Shown here: in pieces, positions 24,033 through 63,660 of the stretch
Layout of the letters: each line of letters begins with the position of its first letter
Numbering within the stretch: the stretch's first letter is position 1
DNA from: Aldrovandia affinis
Lineage: Eukaryota; Chordata; Actinopteri; Notacanthiformes; Halosauridae
Assembly (NCBI GenBank): GCA_029706075.1
Contig: JAINUG010000055.1
Coordinates: forward strand, 5,032,339 to 5,096,338
DNA: 64,000 nt
Reading direction: 5' to 3'
Position numbers and translations under genes: made by a program
The notes under the pieces: generated by a model
Database searches by the model: none
What the model was told of the DNA's origin: nothing
What the model saw: the letters and a program-made list of their open reading frames with translations, nothing else

Positions 24033-25255
24033 TATGCACTGCCACCATGCTAGCCATAATTATATGCAACCAGGCTTGTCCAGCATTTTTGAACCAATGC
24101 ATGCTGGGATGTTATTTACTTGATCAATGGTTAAGCCACACCTGCGTGGCAGTAATTTGCATATACCGTTCACCCCTCATTTATCCAGCCGTTTCAGTTT
24201 TTTGGACATGACCCGTACATCATGTCAAAGGACACATTGGTCAATTAGAACTGTGGGACCCCCTCTTTAAAAGAGGATTGATTGATTGATTCATAGGGTG
24301 ACAGATGGATAGATTACCTTTATGTTCGTTTTAATATGCAATGCTCAATGGAATGCCCTAGTAATTATAGTTTAGTAATGCTAAATCCCATTATATTGGA
24401 TTAAAGAAAAATATTGCTTACTTCTAAGTGAATACAGGTTGCAGTACTGCCAACACCATGCAGTTCACACACCAGCCACTAGACGGAAGTATATCCCTCA
24501 ACCCCAAAAATTGTCTGGTTTATGGTCAGAGAGACTGCATACACTTTGTTGCTACAATAGATATTGGGGCTAGAAATGTCACAATACATATATTACATGC
24601 AATAAAAATGTATTATTTTTAAAACAATTTTTTAAATTCTCAGTTAATTAACAGGTTCAATTATGAGAGTTGTGGTCTACATTTTTACTTACCTGGGTTA
24701 CTTTGTGTCACATTTTGTGGCTTATCTGAATGTACATCCAAGGATATGTTCACACCGTTTTAATTCTGGTTGTTAATACGATTTTTTAATGGTGCAAAGC
24801 TGCACAGAATGTACTTTGTATGCTTTGTAAATAAAACAACGGTCATCTTTCATAATCAAATTCATCGATCTCTTCATCTAACAGATCGATGAGTGCCTAA
24901 AGCTGTACAAAGAAGCCTGAGCATCTAAAGGGCTGAATAGCATTCTCACATTGAATTAGTGAGAGACTTCTGATGGAACTACTTTTTTCTTTTTCTTTTG
25001 TACATCTAAGGAAAAACAATTTTACTTTGATCTGGGGCATATCTGAGGGCACCTTATTAGCTCTGTAATCACCAACAACCTCCTTTGTTTGAAGTTATAC
25101 AACAGTTATACAAGATGTCAGGTGTCAAGGCACCTGACAAGAATATAACATTCTTATGAGAGAGCCATTACCAGCCTTGAAAAGGCCAATTATTGTAATC
25201 CCAATTTAGTTTTTTGGCCCTATTTTTATAAAAATTTGGAATGCCCAATTGTATT
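24033..25255. other. AT-rich intergenic stretch
   Basis: No gene or known repeat seen. Short direct ATTG run at 24285-24297. Confidence 0.5.
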
Positions 25256-25415
25256 TAACCCTTTGGAGGGGCACTGTCAGTGTTATATTCCAGAACATGC
25301 TGTAACATTCTGGTTGACTCTAATTTATGACATGGTAAAGGGCTGCTAATGACATCCTCAAAGACCTGTAAAATTCCAGAACAGAACACTGTGAATTAGA
25401 ACTAGAACTCCACTC
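25256..25415. mobile_element. MITE of the CCCTTTGAGG family, partial
   Basis: Starts TTAACCCTTTGGAGGGGCAC and has the internal AACATGCTGTAACATTCTGG block also seen at 38.6 and 61.4 kb. Confidence 0.6.
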
Positions 25416-25730
25416 AGTGGTCGTTTCCAGGATGACAGTGCCCCCATCCACAGGGTATGAGTGGTCACTGAATGGTTTGAATGGCCGTCTCAGTCTCCAG
25501 ATCTCAACCCAACTGAACACTTATGGGAGATTCTGGAGCAGCGCCTGAGACAGCGTTTTCCATCACCATCAACAAAACATTAAATGATGGAATTTCTCAT
25601 GGAAGAATGGTGTTGCATCCCTCCAGTAGAGTTCCAGACACTTGCAGAATCTATGCCGAGGCGCATTGAAGCTGTTCTGGCGGCTCGTGGTGGTTTTTCC
25701 TTTATGTTGGCAGCTTCTTATATATCACTT
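25416..25730 (+). mobile_element. GCCAAAATAAAGG-family Tc1-like remnant
   Basis: Retains the transposase end (LNPTEHLWEILEQRLRQRF in translation) and the right end TTTCCTTTATGTTGGCAGC; left end lost. Confidence 0.75.
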
Positions 25731-25794
25731 CATACAGGGAGTGATTATTTCATATTGGCGGTTCACGTAGTATGCGTAGCTACCCCGTGTGTTC

Positions 25795-25950
25795 TGCGCG
25801 GTAGAATCTTGGCCGACAGTTACCGTGATCTAGCCTTTGACTATAAGCACTTCAAAAACAAGCATCAGATGCAGTGCATTAACACTGTAACAAGGATTTT
25901 TGCTATGACCCTGACAAATAAACAAACAAAATATATGAATAAATAAATAA
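25795..25950 (+). repeat. Dispersed polyadenylated repeat, copy 2
   Basis: Shares GCCTTTGACTATAAGCACTT and CCTGACAAATAAACAAA with 20320-20505. It ends in an A-rich tail. Confidence 0.5.
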
Positions 25951-26038
25951 TCTAGATGGTTTACACCAGGCCTAAACTAGAGATCATCAGCTTCCAATGG
26001 CAAAATGAGCACTGAATCACATGTCTGGGTTCAGGCCA

Positions 26039-26044
26039 TTTATT
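26039..26044 (-). terminator. Candidate distal polyadenylation signal AATAAA for arhgef3
   Basis: An exact AATAAA on the minus strand about 1.67 kb after the stop. A nearer one lies at 27052-27057. Hexamers are common in AT-rich DNA, so neither is proved. Confidence 0.35.
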
Positions 26045-27360
26045 TGGTAATGTTTTCTGTTCCATTGTACATCTTTCACGTAACACAGTGATTCTCTTCC
26101 CGGCGACTCAATTGTATTTATATACACATGCACGCGCGCACACACCCCCGGGTCTTTCTGACACGTTGCGATTCCCTCATTCCTACTCTCATTTCCTGTT
26201 CCATAATGTCACATCCTGTCTCCAACCATCAACCAAACAATACAAATAAAACAATAAGTCACTGTGGGAATGAAAATTAAAAAAAAACTATAAATAAATG
26301 TCCTAAACGATAAATTTCAATACATTTCTTTTAAAAAAAACAAAAAAAACAACAACAATAAAGGCATACATTTTGGATAATTTTGATAGCCTAGTGATTA
26401 CCTGGTCACATTTCTTTAACATGTGTGACTTTTCCACAAAACAACACAAAACAGGCCAAACAAGTAAACTTGCACAAGACTTAAAAATAATAATAACAGA
26501 ACACGCATATCTTTGGCAACGCTTTAGCGGTCACAGTTTGGGCTGTGGGTGAGTCGGTTTAAAGCGACGGAACGCTCGGTGACTAAAGCTGCTCTCCACA
26601 GCTAACTTACGTAGCACAAAGCAAAAACTACTCACTTTACAGTCAACAACAACAACAAAAAAAAGACTTTACTTTTGTCGAACGATTTACCGGATGTCAC
26701 CACACCTTCGGGTACGCCATACTGGCTTTACTGCCCCACCGTGCGACTTTCATCTGACGTAGGACATGCAAGAGAGGCCGTCGTAGTGATGTTCAGCTTC
26801 ATTCAGGCTACACTTTCATATTGCTCTGTGTGGGGGCCGGGGGGGTCCGTGACTCATGTCTTGGTGGGAATGTACGGGTTTTGTGTACGTTTTCAGCCAA
26901 AGTGCTTCGCTCTGAATCTGCTTCATTGCCTTGCGGAGTGATGAGACGCGTTTCTCGCGTTCCCGACACCGCGCGGCGTTTAAAAAAGAAAAAAAGAACC
27001 CCCACATTCTGCTGGTCATTTTGACAGGATACTCACTCACTGTAAACACTATTTATTCTCTACTCCCTACATAAATATACATATATATCTGTATATCAGC
27101 TTTCCTCTGAGAGGGCACAGTAGTAGTGCAGTGGGATGTGGTTTGGGGGGGTGGGGTGAAATCTGGCCACGCCCAAGTCTCGTTTCCACAATGCACAGGA
27201 TGCAGGATCCTGATTGGGGCTCCCGAATCTCCGCCCACAGGGTGACAGGGCGAACGATACCGCCCGCCTTCCTAATGACCCCCCACGCACACACACACAC
27301 ACCTGAGCTCGAAAACACAGACCACACTGCCACTGACGACACCGCCGTTGATCAGAAAAA

Positions 27361-27364
27361 CACC

Positions 27365-27404
<40 letters not shown>

Positions 27405-27482
27405 GGAGAGAGAGAGAGAGAGAGAGAGGGGGAGAGAGAGAGGGAGAAGGAGAGGGAGAGGGAGAGGGAGAGGGAGAGAGAG
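27361..27482. repeat. (GA)n tract in the arhgef3 3' UTR
   Basis: An impure GA run; in the mRNA it is a CU-rich tract about 235-355 nt after the stop. Confidence 0.95.
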
Positions 27483-27715
27483 GAATGAAGACTCAACAAA
27501 AGTAAATGGCAAAGAAAAAAGGTGACAAGGAAGAAGACGATGACGACGACGAAGACGAAGAAGTGCTTTCCATATACTGCAGTCCACCTCTGGGCTGAGG
27601 GATTTCCACGACGTCCCAACAATACTGTACAGGATTGCTTCAAAGCACGGGGGGAGTGGAGGAGTGTTGGGGGAGAGAGAGAGAGAGTGCGCTCGCCCCC
27701 ACTGGCCCCCGGGGA

Positions 27716-55440
<27,725 letters not shown>

Positions 55441-55760
55441 GCTGGCTGCCTCGGAAGCTACAGCAGAGGCAATTGCAACAGGGTAGTCTACTGCGAGTCT
55501 CCCAGCCACGGTGCCCGCCAGCTCTGCGGAGTTCCAGTCCCTAGGAAAGAGCGCCTGCCAGCATTGCCAGAGAGAGCGCACGGGAAAGCCGTCTGCCAAC
55601 AACGCGTGTGTGTGTGTTCAACTGAGAGACTGAGAGAGAAAACACTCCTCCTGTCTCAGCACGCTCACGGGAAATGCGCAGAGCTGCGAGTGCGCCACGC
55701 ACTGGAGCAAACTATTTCCACCGCTGGATCCGCCACACACGGATAATCGCCGTTTTGCAT
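55441..55760 (-). promoter_or_regulatory. arhgef3: Probable arhgef3 promoter and 5' UTR
   Basis: GC- and CpG-richer than the AT-rich DNA on either side, and directly upstream of the exon 1 ATG. No convincing TATA box is close; a TATATTTAAG-like sequence lies further up near 55833-55842. The start site is not defined. Confidence 0.4.
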
Positions 55761-56894
55761 CTGTATGTCGCGTAAGCTCTTTTTTGCCAACTTGACAATT
55801 AACAGTTTTCCCCCTCGAGCACGCACTGTTCTTAAATATAGTGGTGTGTTTGCTCATCTTAACGGCCAGGTGTTGCGTGATGTAAAGTACAATTCTACGT
55901 CGAACACTGAAAATGTAGTTGGAGAAAGTACACCCCATTTTTGGTCACCCAAGTGGAGGCAAAAAACGAACGTTGTTTTCTGATTAGTTTAAAGTGAGCG
56001 ACAAGTACATAACACATTATCTCAGTTCATAAACTACCTTCATCTGAACAAGGCAACACTGTGGATTCATTAAACACCTGCCATTAACAAAACAAACAAT
56101 GTTGGGCGAGTTTAGAAACATCCCGAAATTAAAAAACACTTAAAAATTATGGACAAATGTTGATTAAATCCCCACCAGTGATTCTCATTTTCCTCGTGCA
56201 GTTCAGTACTACGGAAGCTTACACTTTTAAGTGGATGTAAATGCATTGCAAAATTAGTCCTTTACATAATCTCAAAACCTTTACCGCATTTTATATTAAA
56301 TTACCTCTGAAACAAGTTAGACAGTTTGACGTTTATGGTTACACATTTTATTCATCGGGATTTACATGCAGCGTGACTAAATTTCCTAACATTACAACAT
56401 CAAATTGGGATGCGCTGCGATCATTAGGAAATTCCTTGGAAATAGCAAGCAGGTCAGATAATCTTAGCTGTAAACATTGGGTTGGGTCCATGTTCAGTAT
56501 TTTGAGGGCTCCGGATCCTTAAGACACCGCAGTTACTCACTACCAATGCAGAGAAGAGGGGGAACTCAAAAGATCTAGTAGCTCAAAAGATAAACATCCA
56601 GTTGATTTGAAATGGCAGCCTGGCTGTGGGCCCAGAAGAAGTGGGAATGTCTATGTAACAGTGTGGCTGTGGCCCTGTATATCAGGCTGGATGTGAGCCT
56701 GCAACCCTCTCGAGCTTTCTGAGAGGAACACATGCACACCTTTTCCCCGATCACTTTAAATAACTTCAGTGTTAACTGTTTGTGAAGAAGTTTATGTGTG
56801 TGTGAGAGAGAGAGAGTGTGTGCGCGTGTGAGAGCGTCCGTGCGTATTTTGTGCAAAGCGCGCGTGCGTGCGTGTGTGTGTGTGCGTACATGCC

Positions 56895-56942
<48 letters not shown>

Positions 56943-58270
56943 CGTGTGTGTGGTATTTATTCCTTTTCCACAAAAACTAACAAGAGCAAACAGCCTTGGG
57001 TCATCCTCTGAGACACATTTCTCAGCACCTCGGGGTGCCAGGGCTGTTTCTCCATTTAATAAACATTCGCCAGCGAGAATAAAAACTCCACAATGAAGCT
57101 CCCGTTTCAGCCGGCAGGAAATCAGTCCCAGCTTTAAGAGGCTTTGTTCTGGGGGGCTGAGCAGTTCCTGCTATTGTACTCCTATCAGGCCTGGGGAAGT
57201 GTGTGGGGGGGCGCAGGAGCGGGGGCAGGGGTGAGCAGGCCCAGCTCTGACAGTAAACAAACACTGCCTTTCTCAATCACAGAGATGTCACTCAAGGCGG
57301 ACTCAAAACACCTGAACCTCCCCTTCCCTTTGTGCAAAAAAAGGACAAAAGAACAACAACAACAATAACAACAACAACAAAAAAAAGAAAGAAATTAAAT
57401 CTAAACTGACCTGAGGGCCATTGAAATTCATTGGTCCCCTGATAGATATCTTGCTCCAAGTTAAACTTTAAGAGCTTCCTGCTCAGTAGTTAAAATCTGT
57501 TTGGGGGTTTTTTGACTGGGGAAATTGGCCATTGCCAAAAGCTAAAAACAAATAAAATAGTTTTTTTTAAACATATTTTTTGTTGTATTTGTGCAAATTG
57601 AACCAAAACGTTCAAAAGGAGTCTCAGAAACGTGTCCTAATAAGTCACAGTCGGCTTGCTCCTTTCCAGGTACACCCCATTCATTTCAACGGGGTGACTT
57701 CGTCACTGACCCAGCCGCAAACAGACATTTTGTTTCCACCGAAAAATGAAAATTCATTGTAAAACTCAAAGCAGAGCACAACCTGCTACGGTGAAAACCC
57801 TCCACATCCTGCCTTCCTCTCACACGCGCTGCTCCTGGGTCGCTATGGCGCACCAGGCTCAATGAACAGAAAGCAAACCGAAATGACATCAGCCATTTTT
57901 ATTTCCAGTCATCTCAACCAGTTGCCTCAGCCTTCAGCGCTGCGGTCTGCGAGCTGCAGACACGAGGGTTGAGCGCGCACCTCCACGTCATTCGGGCGCT
58001 TCAAATAAACTCGCAGGCTGTGCGGTGTTGGATTTTTTTTTTGTTTTCTGATGCAAGCGACAGGAAATTCAGCATAAACACCTAAAGATAAAGCTACGTG
58101 AAAGAGCTTCGCGGAGGCAAACGCATCCTGTTTTCCCGTAAGGCTGTCACGCCAAATGCAGACCAGCAGATGTAAATCAGGCTTGCCCTTGAAGCTTGGG
58201 GTTAGTGCTAAAGGCCTAGGGTGTTGGACCTATTTCACGGGTCAAGGCCTCAGCCTTGGAAAGTGCCCTG
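55761..58270. other. Upstream intergenic stretch of arhgef3
   Basis: Contains a TG/GCGTG microsatellite (56796-56950) and CAACAA-type runs (57350-57385). No coding domain seen. Confidence 0.5.
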
Positions 58271-58271
58271 C

Positions 58272-58615
58272 CGGGGCCTCCCGCGTGGTCCAGTGATTAC
58301 AACGTTCGACGCTGGCCACAGCGACCGGGGTTCGATCCCACCGGCCGCGCCAGAGTCGGCTCTGGCCGGGAGTGCCACCGGGGGCGGCGACTGGCTGTCC
58401 ACCCCAGGGAGGGGGGAGGAAAGCCGACAGGACGTTCGCTGCGCACAGGAGTGGCTCTGTAGTACTGGGTTACGGTCGACGGCCTGGCGAGTGCCGTCTC
58501 GGGGGAGACAATACTTCGCCTTCGTCACTACCGGTCACAGGGCTATGACAGCAAACTTGAAAATAGCGGGTGTAATTGGCTACCAAATTGGGAGAAATAA
58601 GGAAATAAGGAAATA
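58272..58615 (+). repeat. tRNA-Glu-like SINE (family 1), full-length
   Basis: Head GCGTGGTCCAGTGATTAC, B box GGTTCGATCCC, body TCTGGCCGGGAGTGCCACCG and GGTTACGGTCGACGGCCTGG, and a tail of GGAAATAA repeats. This is the reference copy for the other family 1 fragments here. Confidence 0.9.
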
Positions 58616-59971
58616 AGGCAGATTTCCTCTATCTGTGACATCAGCCAATGATTGTGTCTGTGGTTGTTTCATTGAGGGGAGGGGGGGAAAAACTCTTACA
58701 AAATGATTTCCTTTTTCCACTTCTGCAGAAACCTAATTTCCTTCAAATGGAGGAAAATATATTCTCTCAGACAACAAGGTTACAAGAAGCAGTGACTCTA
58801 AACAAACTCCTTAAGTTTGGAGGAATTGGCACACCAGCTCCTGCTATTACTGTGAAGCGTGTTAAGTACGTAAGGCCTCGTTCTCAGCCGTTCGCTCCCT
58901 TGCTTGCTCGCTGCTGACTGGAGAGGGACCGGCGTTCCAGAGGAGATTAAGGACGAGTGTGAGGGGGTGGGGGGTTGGAGGGGGTGTTTTGGTCTTCTTC
59001 TTTTTGGTGAAGACAGCGACCTTGCAGCTCCCCCTCTCCGGGCAACATGAAAGACCTGCCAATCAATCTCCTGGCAGAATGGTGTGTCCTTTATCAGTGT
59101 GAGCCCGGGACAATCTAACCCCCCCCCTCGCCATGCGTTACGGCAGGCTCACGATTAATCCTCAACGTGAAAGGTAATCTAATCCGTAACAACAGTTGAG
59201 AGAACAGTGAATGAAATCCTTTTGTATCGTGGCCCATCGTGTCAAAGCCAATAGGGAAGGAATCATTAAAGCACAGTCTAGCTGATGGGGAACAAACCTC
59301 CCCCTAAAAATCAAAGCCAAACTTCCTTCATGCACCAGACTGATGAGGAGAAAGATTTAATTAGAGGGCTATGGTCAGGCTGGGGAGGGAGGGGAGGGGA
59401 AGGGGGGTGTTGGTGGTGGTGGTGTGTGGCTGGTGCTGCTCTGTGTGTGTGTGTGTGTGTGTGTTTGTGTATGCGAATGCATGTGTGGGAGTGTATGTCT
59501 GTGTGTAGTGTGTGTACAGTATATGTGTAGTGTGCGTGTGTGTGTATGTAGTATATGTGTAGTGTGTGTGCGTGCGTGCGTGTGTGTGTGTCTTGGGGGT
59601 CACAGGGAGACGGAGTAAAAACCACATCAGGCTGCAAATTAGAGGCATCCTGCGCCCTGAGAGCGCATTCTCTGCCTATCAGATTACAGCTTTATCTGCT
59701 CTCCCTTGTCATTGGCCGGTGATAATGGGCTGTGTCTGTTCCCCTTTCAAATTCAACAGGCTGCTGTTTATACAGGAAGTGCCCATCGGTGCCCCACCGA
59801 CCCTAACAGACTTTTGTCATTTGGTGCATCGCTGACTGCGGCTGTGCACCGGGCTCATTATCCAATCCTTGGTCCGTGGTCCCCGGTCCCCTGTAGCAGG
59901 GCTAGCTGTGCGCATGCTCATATAGCACAGGCTGTGTCATTGAAATACCAGCCCATGAAACTGATGTTTAC
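58616..59971. other. Intergenic stretch with TG microsatellite
   Basis: TG runs at 59442-59590. The unique-looking parts (59040-59280, 59630-59800) are not repeats that I recognise. Confidence 0.5.
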
Positions 59972-60190
59972 ATCACAGGCATTTAGCAGACACGCATATC
60001 CAGACCGACTTACCCAGTTTACATTTCGTTACACGCAATCCATTTATACAGCTGGATATTTTACTGAAACAATTCAGGTTAAGTACCTTTGCTCAAGGGG
60101 CACAACGGCAGTGCGCCAGCTCAGAATCGAACCTGCAACCTTTGGGTTCCAAGCCCAGACCCCTAAACATTATACTACACTGCTGATGTC
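59972..60190 (-). repeat. tRNA-derived SINE (family 2), reverse orientation
   Basis: CATTTAGCAGACACGCATAT, TACAGCTGGATATTTTACTG and inverse B box AGAATCGAACC. Confidence 0.85.
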
Positions 60191-60239
60191 ACAATGCGAA
60201 TGACCAGAGTCCAGGTCATGAGTGATGTCAGAAATAAAA

Positions 60240-60375
60240 ATGGGGTAACGTGTGGAGCACTGATAGAGCACTGGTTGCAGGTTCGATTCCCAGGTGGGGC
60301 ACTGCCGTTGTGCCCTTGAGCAAGGGTACTAAACCGGAATTGCTTCAGTAAAGGTCCAGCTGTATGAATGTATTT
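60240..60375 (+). repeat. tRNA-derived SINE (family 2), forward, 3'-truncated
   Basis: B box GGTTCGATTCCC, then GTGGGGCACTGCCGTTGTGC and CTTGAGCAAGGGTACTAAAC. It forms an inverted pair with the copy ending at 60190. Confidence 0.8.
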
Positions 60376-61336
60376 TAGTTTTTTTACTTGCTAAGACTTT
60401 GATATGTTGTTGAATTACCCATCTCAGCTGAAGGCACTTATCGTTAGTCTCCCTGGATCCCGTTGTAAATTGTAATTGTAAATGGATTGTATGTAAAAAG
60501 AGGAAGTAGTAAGCTGTGTCAGTATAAAAGCGTCTGATGTATCATGAGAAATGGGAGAGGCATGAATGTTATCTCGCGGCGCCCAGAAAGGCCTCGGTGA
60601 CGTATGTGAGTGATGGTGGTGGTGGTGCAGCTGATGCTTGCCCAGGTGAGAGAGGGATCCGCGTGATTGGCTGATGGATGGTGCTGTGCGGGTATACACG
60701 TGTTAATCAGGGGCCCAATGGGTGGGTTAGGGGAAGTGGGAGGGGGGGCTGGTGTTGTCACACCTTTTCAGTTTGTTCAATTTAGTACCCAGTTATGTAC
60801 CCAGTTATGTACCCAGTACCCATTACATGCTGAAATGACACGGTTTGGCTTGCAACGCCCCATGGCTTGACAAGGGGTGCTATACAGCATTGCCACGACA
60901 ATGAGGACCCCCCTGCTGGCACCACAGGGATCCCAGCAGCCCACCTGCCGTCTCTGGGCCCCGAAAGTGTCACCTGATTCACCTGCAAATCACCCGCTTT
61001 CAGAGTTAATTTAATCAGGAGGCCATTCGCGGTCCTCGTCGGATCTGTGGATTACAGTCAACAGCGTCAAAAAGCCTGAGCGCACAGACCTGTCTCTTCT
61101 CTCACCTTTACCTGCCCTAGGTTTGCCCTCTGTAGTCGTGTGTCCCACGCACACAACTACAGAAAATGTGCTAGTGACCTGGCCGGATCGTTCAGTTAAG
61201 TGGCCTCCTGCTGGAGAGGATTCCTCAAACCTACAGACGTCCGTTATGATGAGGTCATCGACTGTCTTTGTCTTACAATTCCAGGGCGGGGGGTTGAGAG
61301 TACCACCAAAACAGATGCCATTTAAAAAGGGCTTAA
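60376..61336. other. Intergenic stretch without recognised genes
   Basis: Short tandem TACCCAGTTATG repeat at 60786-60822; nothing else supported. Confidence 0.5.
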
Positions 61337-61520
61337 CCCTTTGAGGAATTAGTCTTTTTTTGAGAGTTCTAGTTCTAATCCACAGCGTTCCATTCTGGAA
61401 TCTTACAGTTCTTTGAGGTTGCCATTAGCAGCCCTTTATGATGTCATCAATTAGAATCAGCTAGAATGTTATGGCATGTTCTAGAATAAACATCATAGTG
61501 TGACAGTGCTCCTCAAAGGG
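61337..61520. mobile_element. CCCTTTGAGG-family MITE, complete
   Basis: Ends CCCTTTGAGGA and CTCCTCAAAGGG, inverted, flanked on both sides by CTTAA (61332-61336 and 61521-61525). A TTAA-containing target suggests piggyBac affinity. Internal block GAATGTTATGGCATGTTCTA is shared with 25.3 and 38.6 kb. Confidence 0.75.
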
Positions 61521-62699
61521 CTTAAACATCTCCGAGATAAGGAATGTACGACCTTTAACAAGGTTGCGAATGAAGGCCCCTGTCAGGCCTTGTCTAATGT
61601 GATAATAACAGCAAGGCTGTTTAACGTTCGCTCAGCCAATAAAAACCCAGAAGCCCCCTCCCCCCACCCCCGGGTGAACTAAACCGCCTGGCTTTCAAGT
61701 GCTTTTTGGTAATGGCACATATTGAACCCCCGTCCTAGATTCTCAGTAGATCTGACACATTAGGCACTGCTCCACGACTTCCTATGTTTACGTGTGACAC
61801 CACTTGCCTATTAATGACATAAGCAAACAAACAAAAAAAATCGCCATGGAGGCCTCGTCCCAGCCTTGACTTGACCCTGGCTTCACAAACCAAAAAAACT
61901 TTTTTTGGTTGGAGATCACACACAGAGTTTCCATGAGGCGCACTGCTGCATCTAGCCCTCAGTGAAATACAGTAAGAGATGAGTCAGAGAGAAACCCAGG
62001 TGCTGCGGTCCGGCGGAACGGAAGCATAATTTAGATGAACAAGAAATCAACCCAAACACAGAGTGCATCACGCACAAGCTATCAGACCTGGGACACATGA
62101 CCATAGCTGGGCCTGCTAAACTGCAGCATTGAGTTTCTTTCCTGAAGTGGGCGCGAAATATGGACTGGGCTACAACACAGATCCGTCTTGGAGAAAAGAC
62201 ACACCTACTCACTGTGCGGAGCCAAGGTACCTGCTGACAGAGGTGTAGACCCTTGTTGTGCACGCACATGCATGCACGCACGCATACACACACGCAGAGA
62301 CACACACATACAAAAATACACACACACACACACACACACACACAAAACGCACATACACTTATGGAAGATCAAGGGAAGAAATTAGTCTTGATTTGCAATG
62401 AGTTTTGATGCGTACACACACAAGCACATGGCGATTCCTCACACAGGCATCTCATTGTACACACTATACCCTTGTACTAAATTCTCATCTGTAGTCTACG
62501 CAACAGTGTTATGCAACCGAACATCACAAGTCTGACTCACTCTCTCTCTCGGTCTAGAAAAGGGAGCAGACGACTTCAAAGGATTTGAAGCAACAACAAC
62601 AACAAACGCATGTTACGTTTCCTCTCATAAAAATAAAACAAAATGGTTGCTTTGGGGAAACCAACAAAATAACTGACGGGCAAAAAAGAAACAGGGTCT
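61521..62699. other. Intergenic stretch without recognised genes
   Basis: CA microsatellite at 62318-62345; otherwise nothing supported. Confidence 0.5.
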
Positions 62700-63115
62700 T
62701 TCGGCGGATATAAGATGGCCAGGTCTATGACCATGGAACCCATCCAAGGGACTCTGTTATAGTGTGGGGTGCATTTTCCTGGAATGGTTTAGGCCACTCA
62801 ACCCCTTAGAGTGGGGTGCCAATAAACACAAAGCCATTCTCACCAATGAAGCATTTCTATCCTGATGGAATTGGTCTCTTCTAGGATGACAATGCCCCCA
62901 TCCACAGGGCAGGAGTGGTCACTGAATGGTTTGATGAGCATGAAAATTATACAAACCATATGCCATGGCCATCTCAGTCACCAGATCTCAACCCAATTAA
63001 ACACTTAATTCTGGAGTGGCGACTGAGACAGTCAATGGTGTTGCATCCCTCCAATAGAGTTCCAGACACTTGTAGAATCTATGCCAGGTGCATTGAAGCT
63101 GTGGCCTAAAACCAC
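62700..63115 (+). pseudogene. GCCAAAATAAAGG-family Tc1-like transposase remnant
   Basis: Follows the 15.9-kb copy (TGGGGTGCATTTTCCTGG, CCATCCACAGGGCAGGAGTG, then a frame with SPDLNPIKHLILEWRLRQS). The terminal repeats are lost. Confidence 0.75.
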
Positions 63116-63454
63116 CAGATTGAACACGCTCCAGAACTGTGCTCTACAATCCAGACGACCGTGCAGCTGTTACAGCACGGGTAGACCACAGGTGCCTGAT
63201 CAACCAGAGGGGGCACTAGTGAGTAACAAGGTGGGGTGATGTCCTGCTCACTGGAACCCTCCCTCCCTGGGCGATACTATAGCCAGTTATTATGCTTCAC
63301 CTCACGGGACTGCTGGCCACAGAGTTCAAGTGTGATCCAGGTAGTGAACTCCACACAGGCGTCCTAGCCAGGTACGCCACTCAGGAGTGAGCCCTTCACA
63401 CCTGCTTCTCTATAGGACTCTTCCCAGCTACCGGCCTGCCCATCGCTCACTGTG

Positions 63455-63660
63455 GAAATGTAGTACGATGGTTAGGGAGTTGGGCTTGTAACTCAGAGGT
63501 AGCAGGTTTGATTCCCAGGTGGGGCACCACCATTGTGAGCAAGACACAACCTGTATTGCTTCAGTAAAATATCCAGCTGTACAAACCAATAGTACACACA
63601 GAAATGTGAACTGTGCACGTCTCTCTGGATAAGAGCATCTACTAACTGCCTTTAACGTGA
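63455..63660 (+). repeat. tRNA-derived SINE (family 2), forward
   Basis: Head ATGGTTAGGGAGTTGGGCTT, B box GGTTTGATTCCC, and tail TCTGGATAAGAGCATCTACT. The last 340 bp of the window hold nothing else I recognise. Confidence 0.85.

Larger units (their letters stand above)
26020..27715 (-). other. arhgef3: Probable arhgef3 3' UTR
   Basis: There is no ORF of interest between the stop codon and about 26.02 kb. On the transcribed strand AATAAA hexamers occur at 27057-27052 and 26044-26039; the second gives a 3' UTR of about 1.7 kb, a usual size for this gene. It contains a CU-repeat tract (plus-strand GA, 27365-27482) and a TCG/TCT-rich run near 27530-27570. The end point is inferred. Confidence 0.5.
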
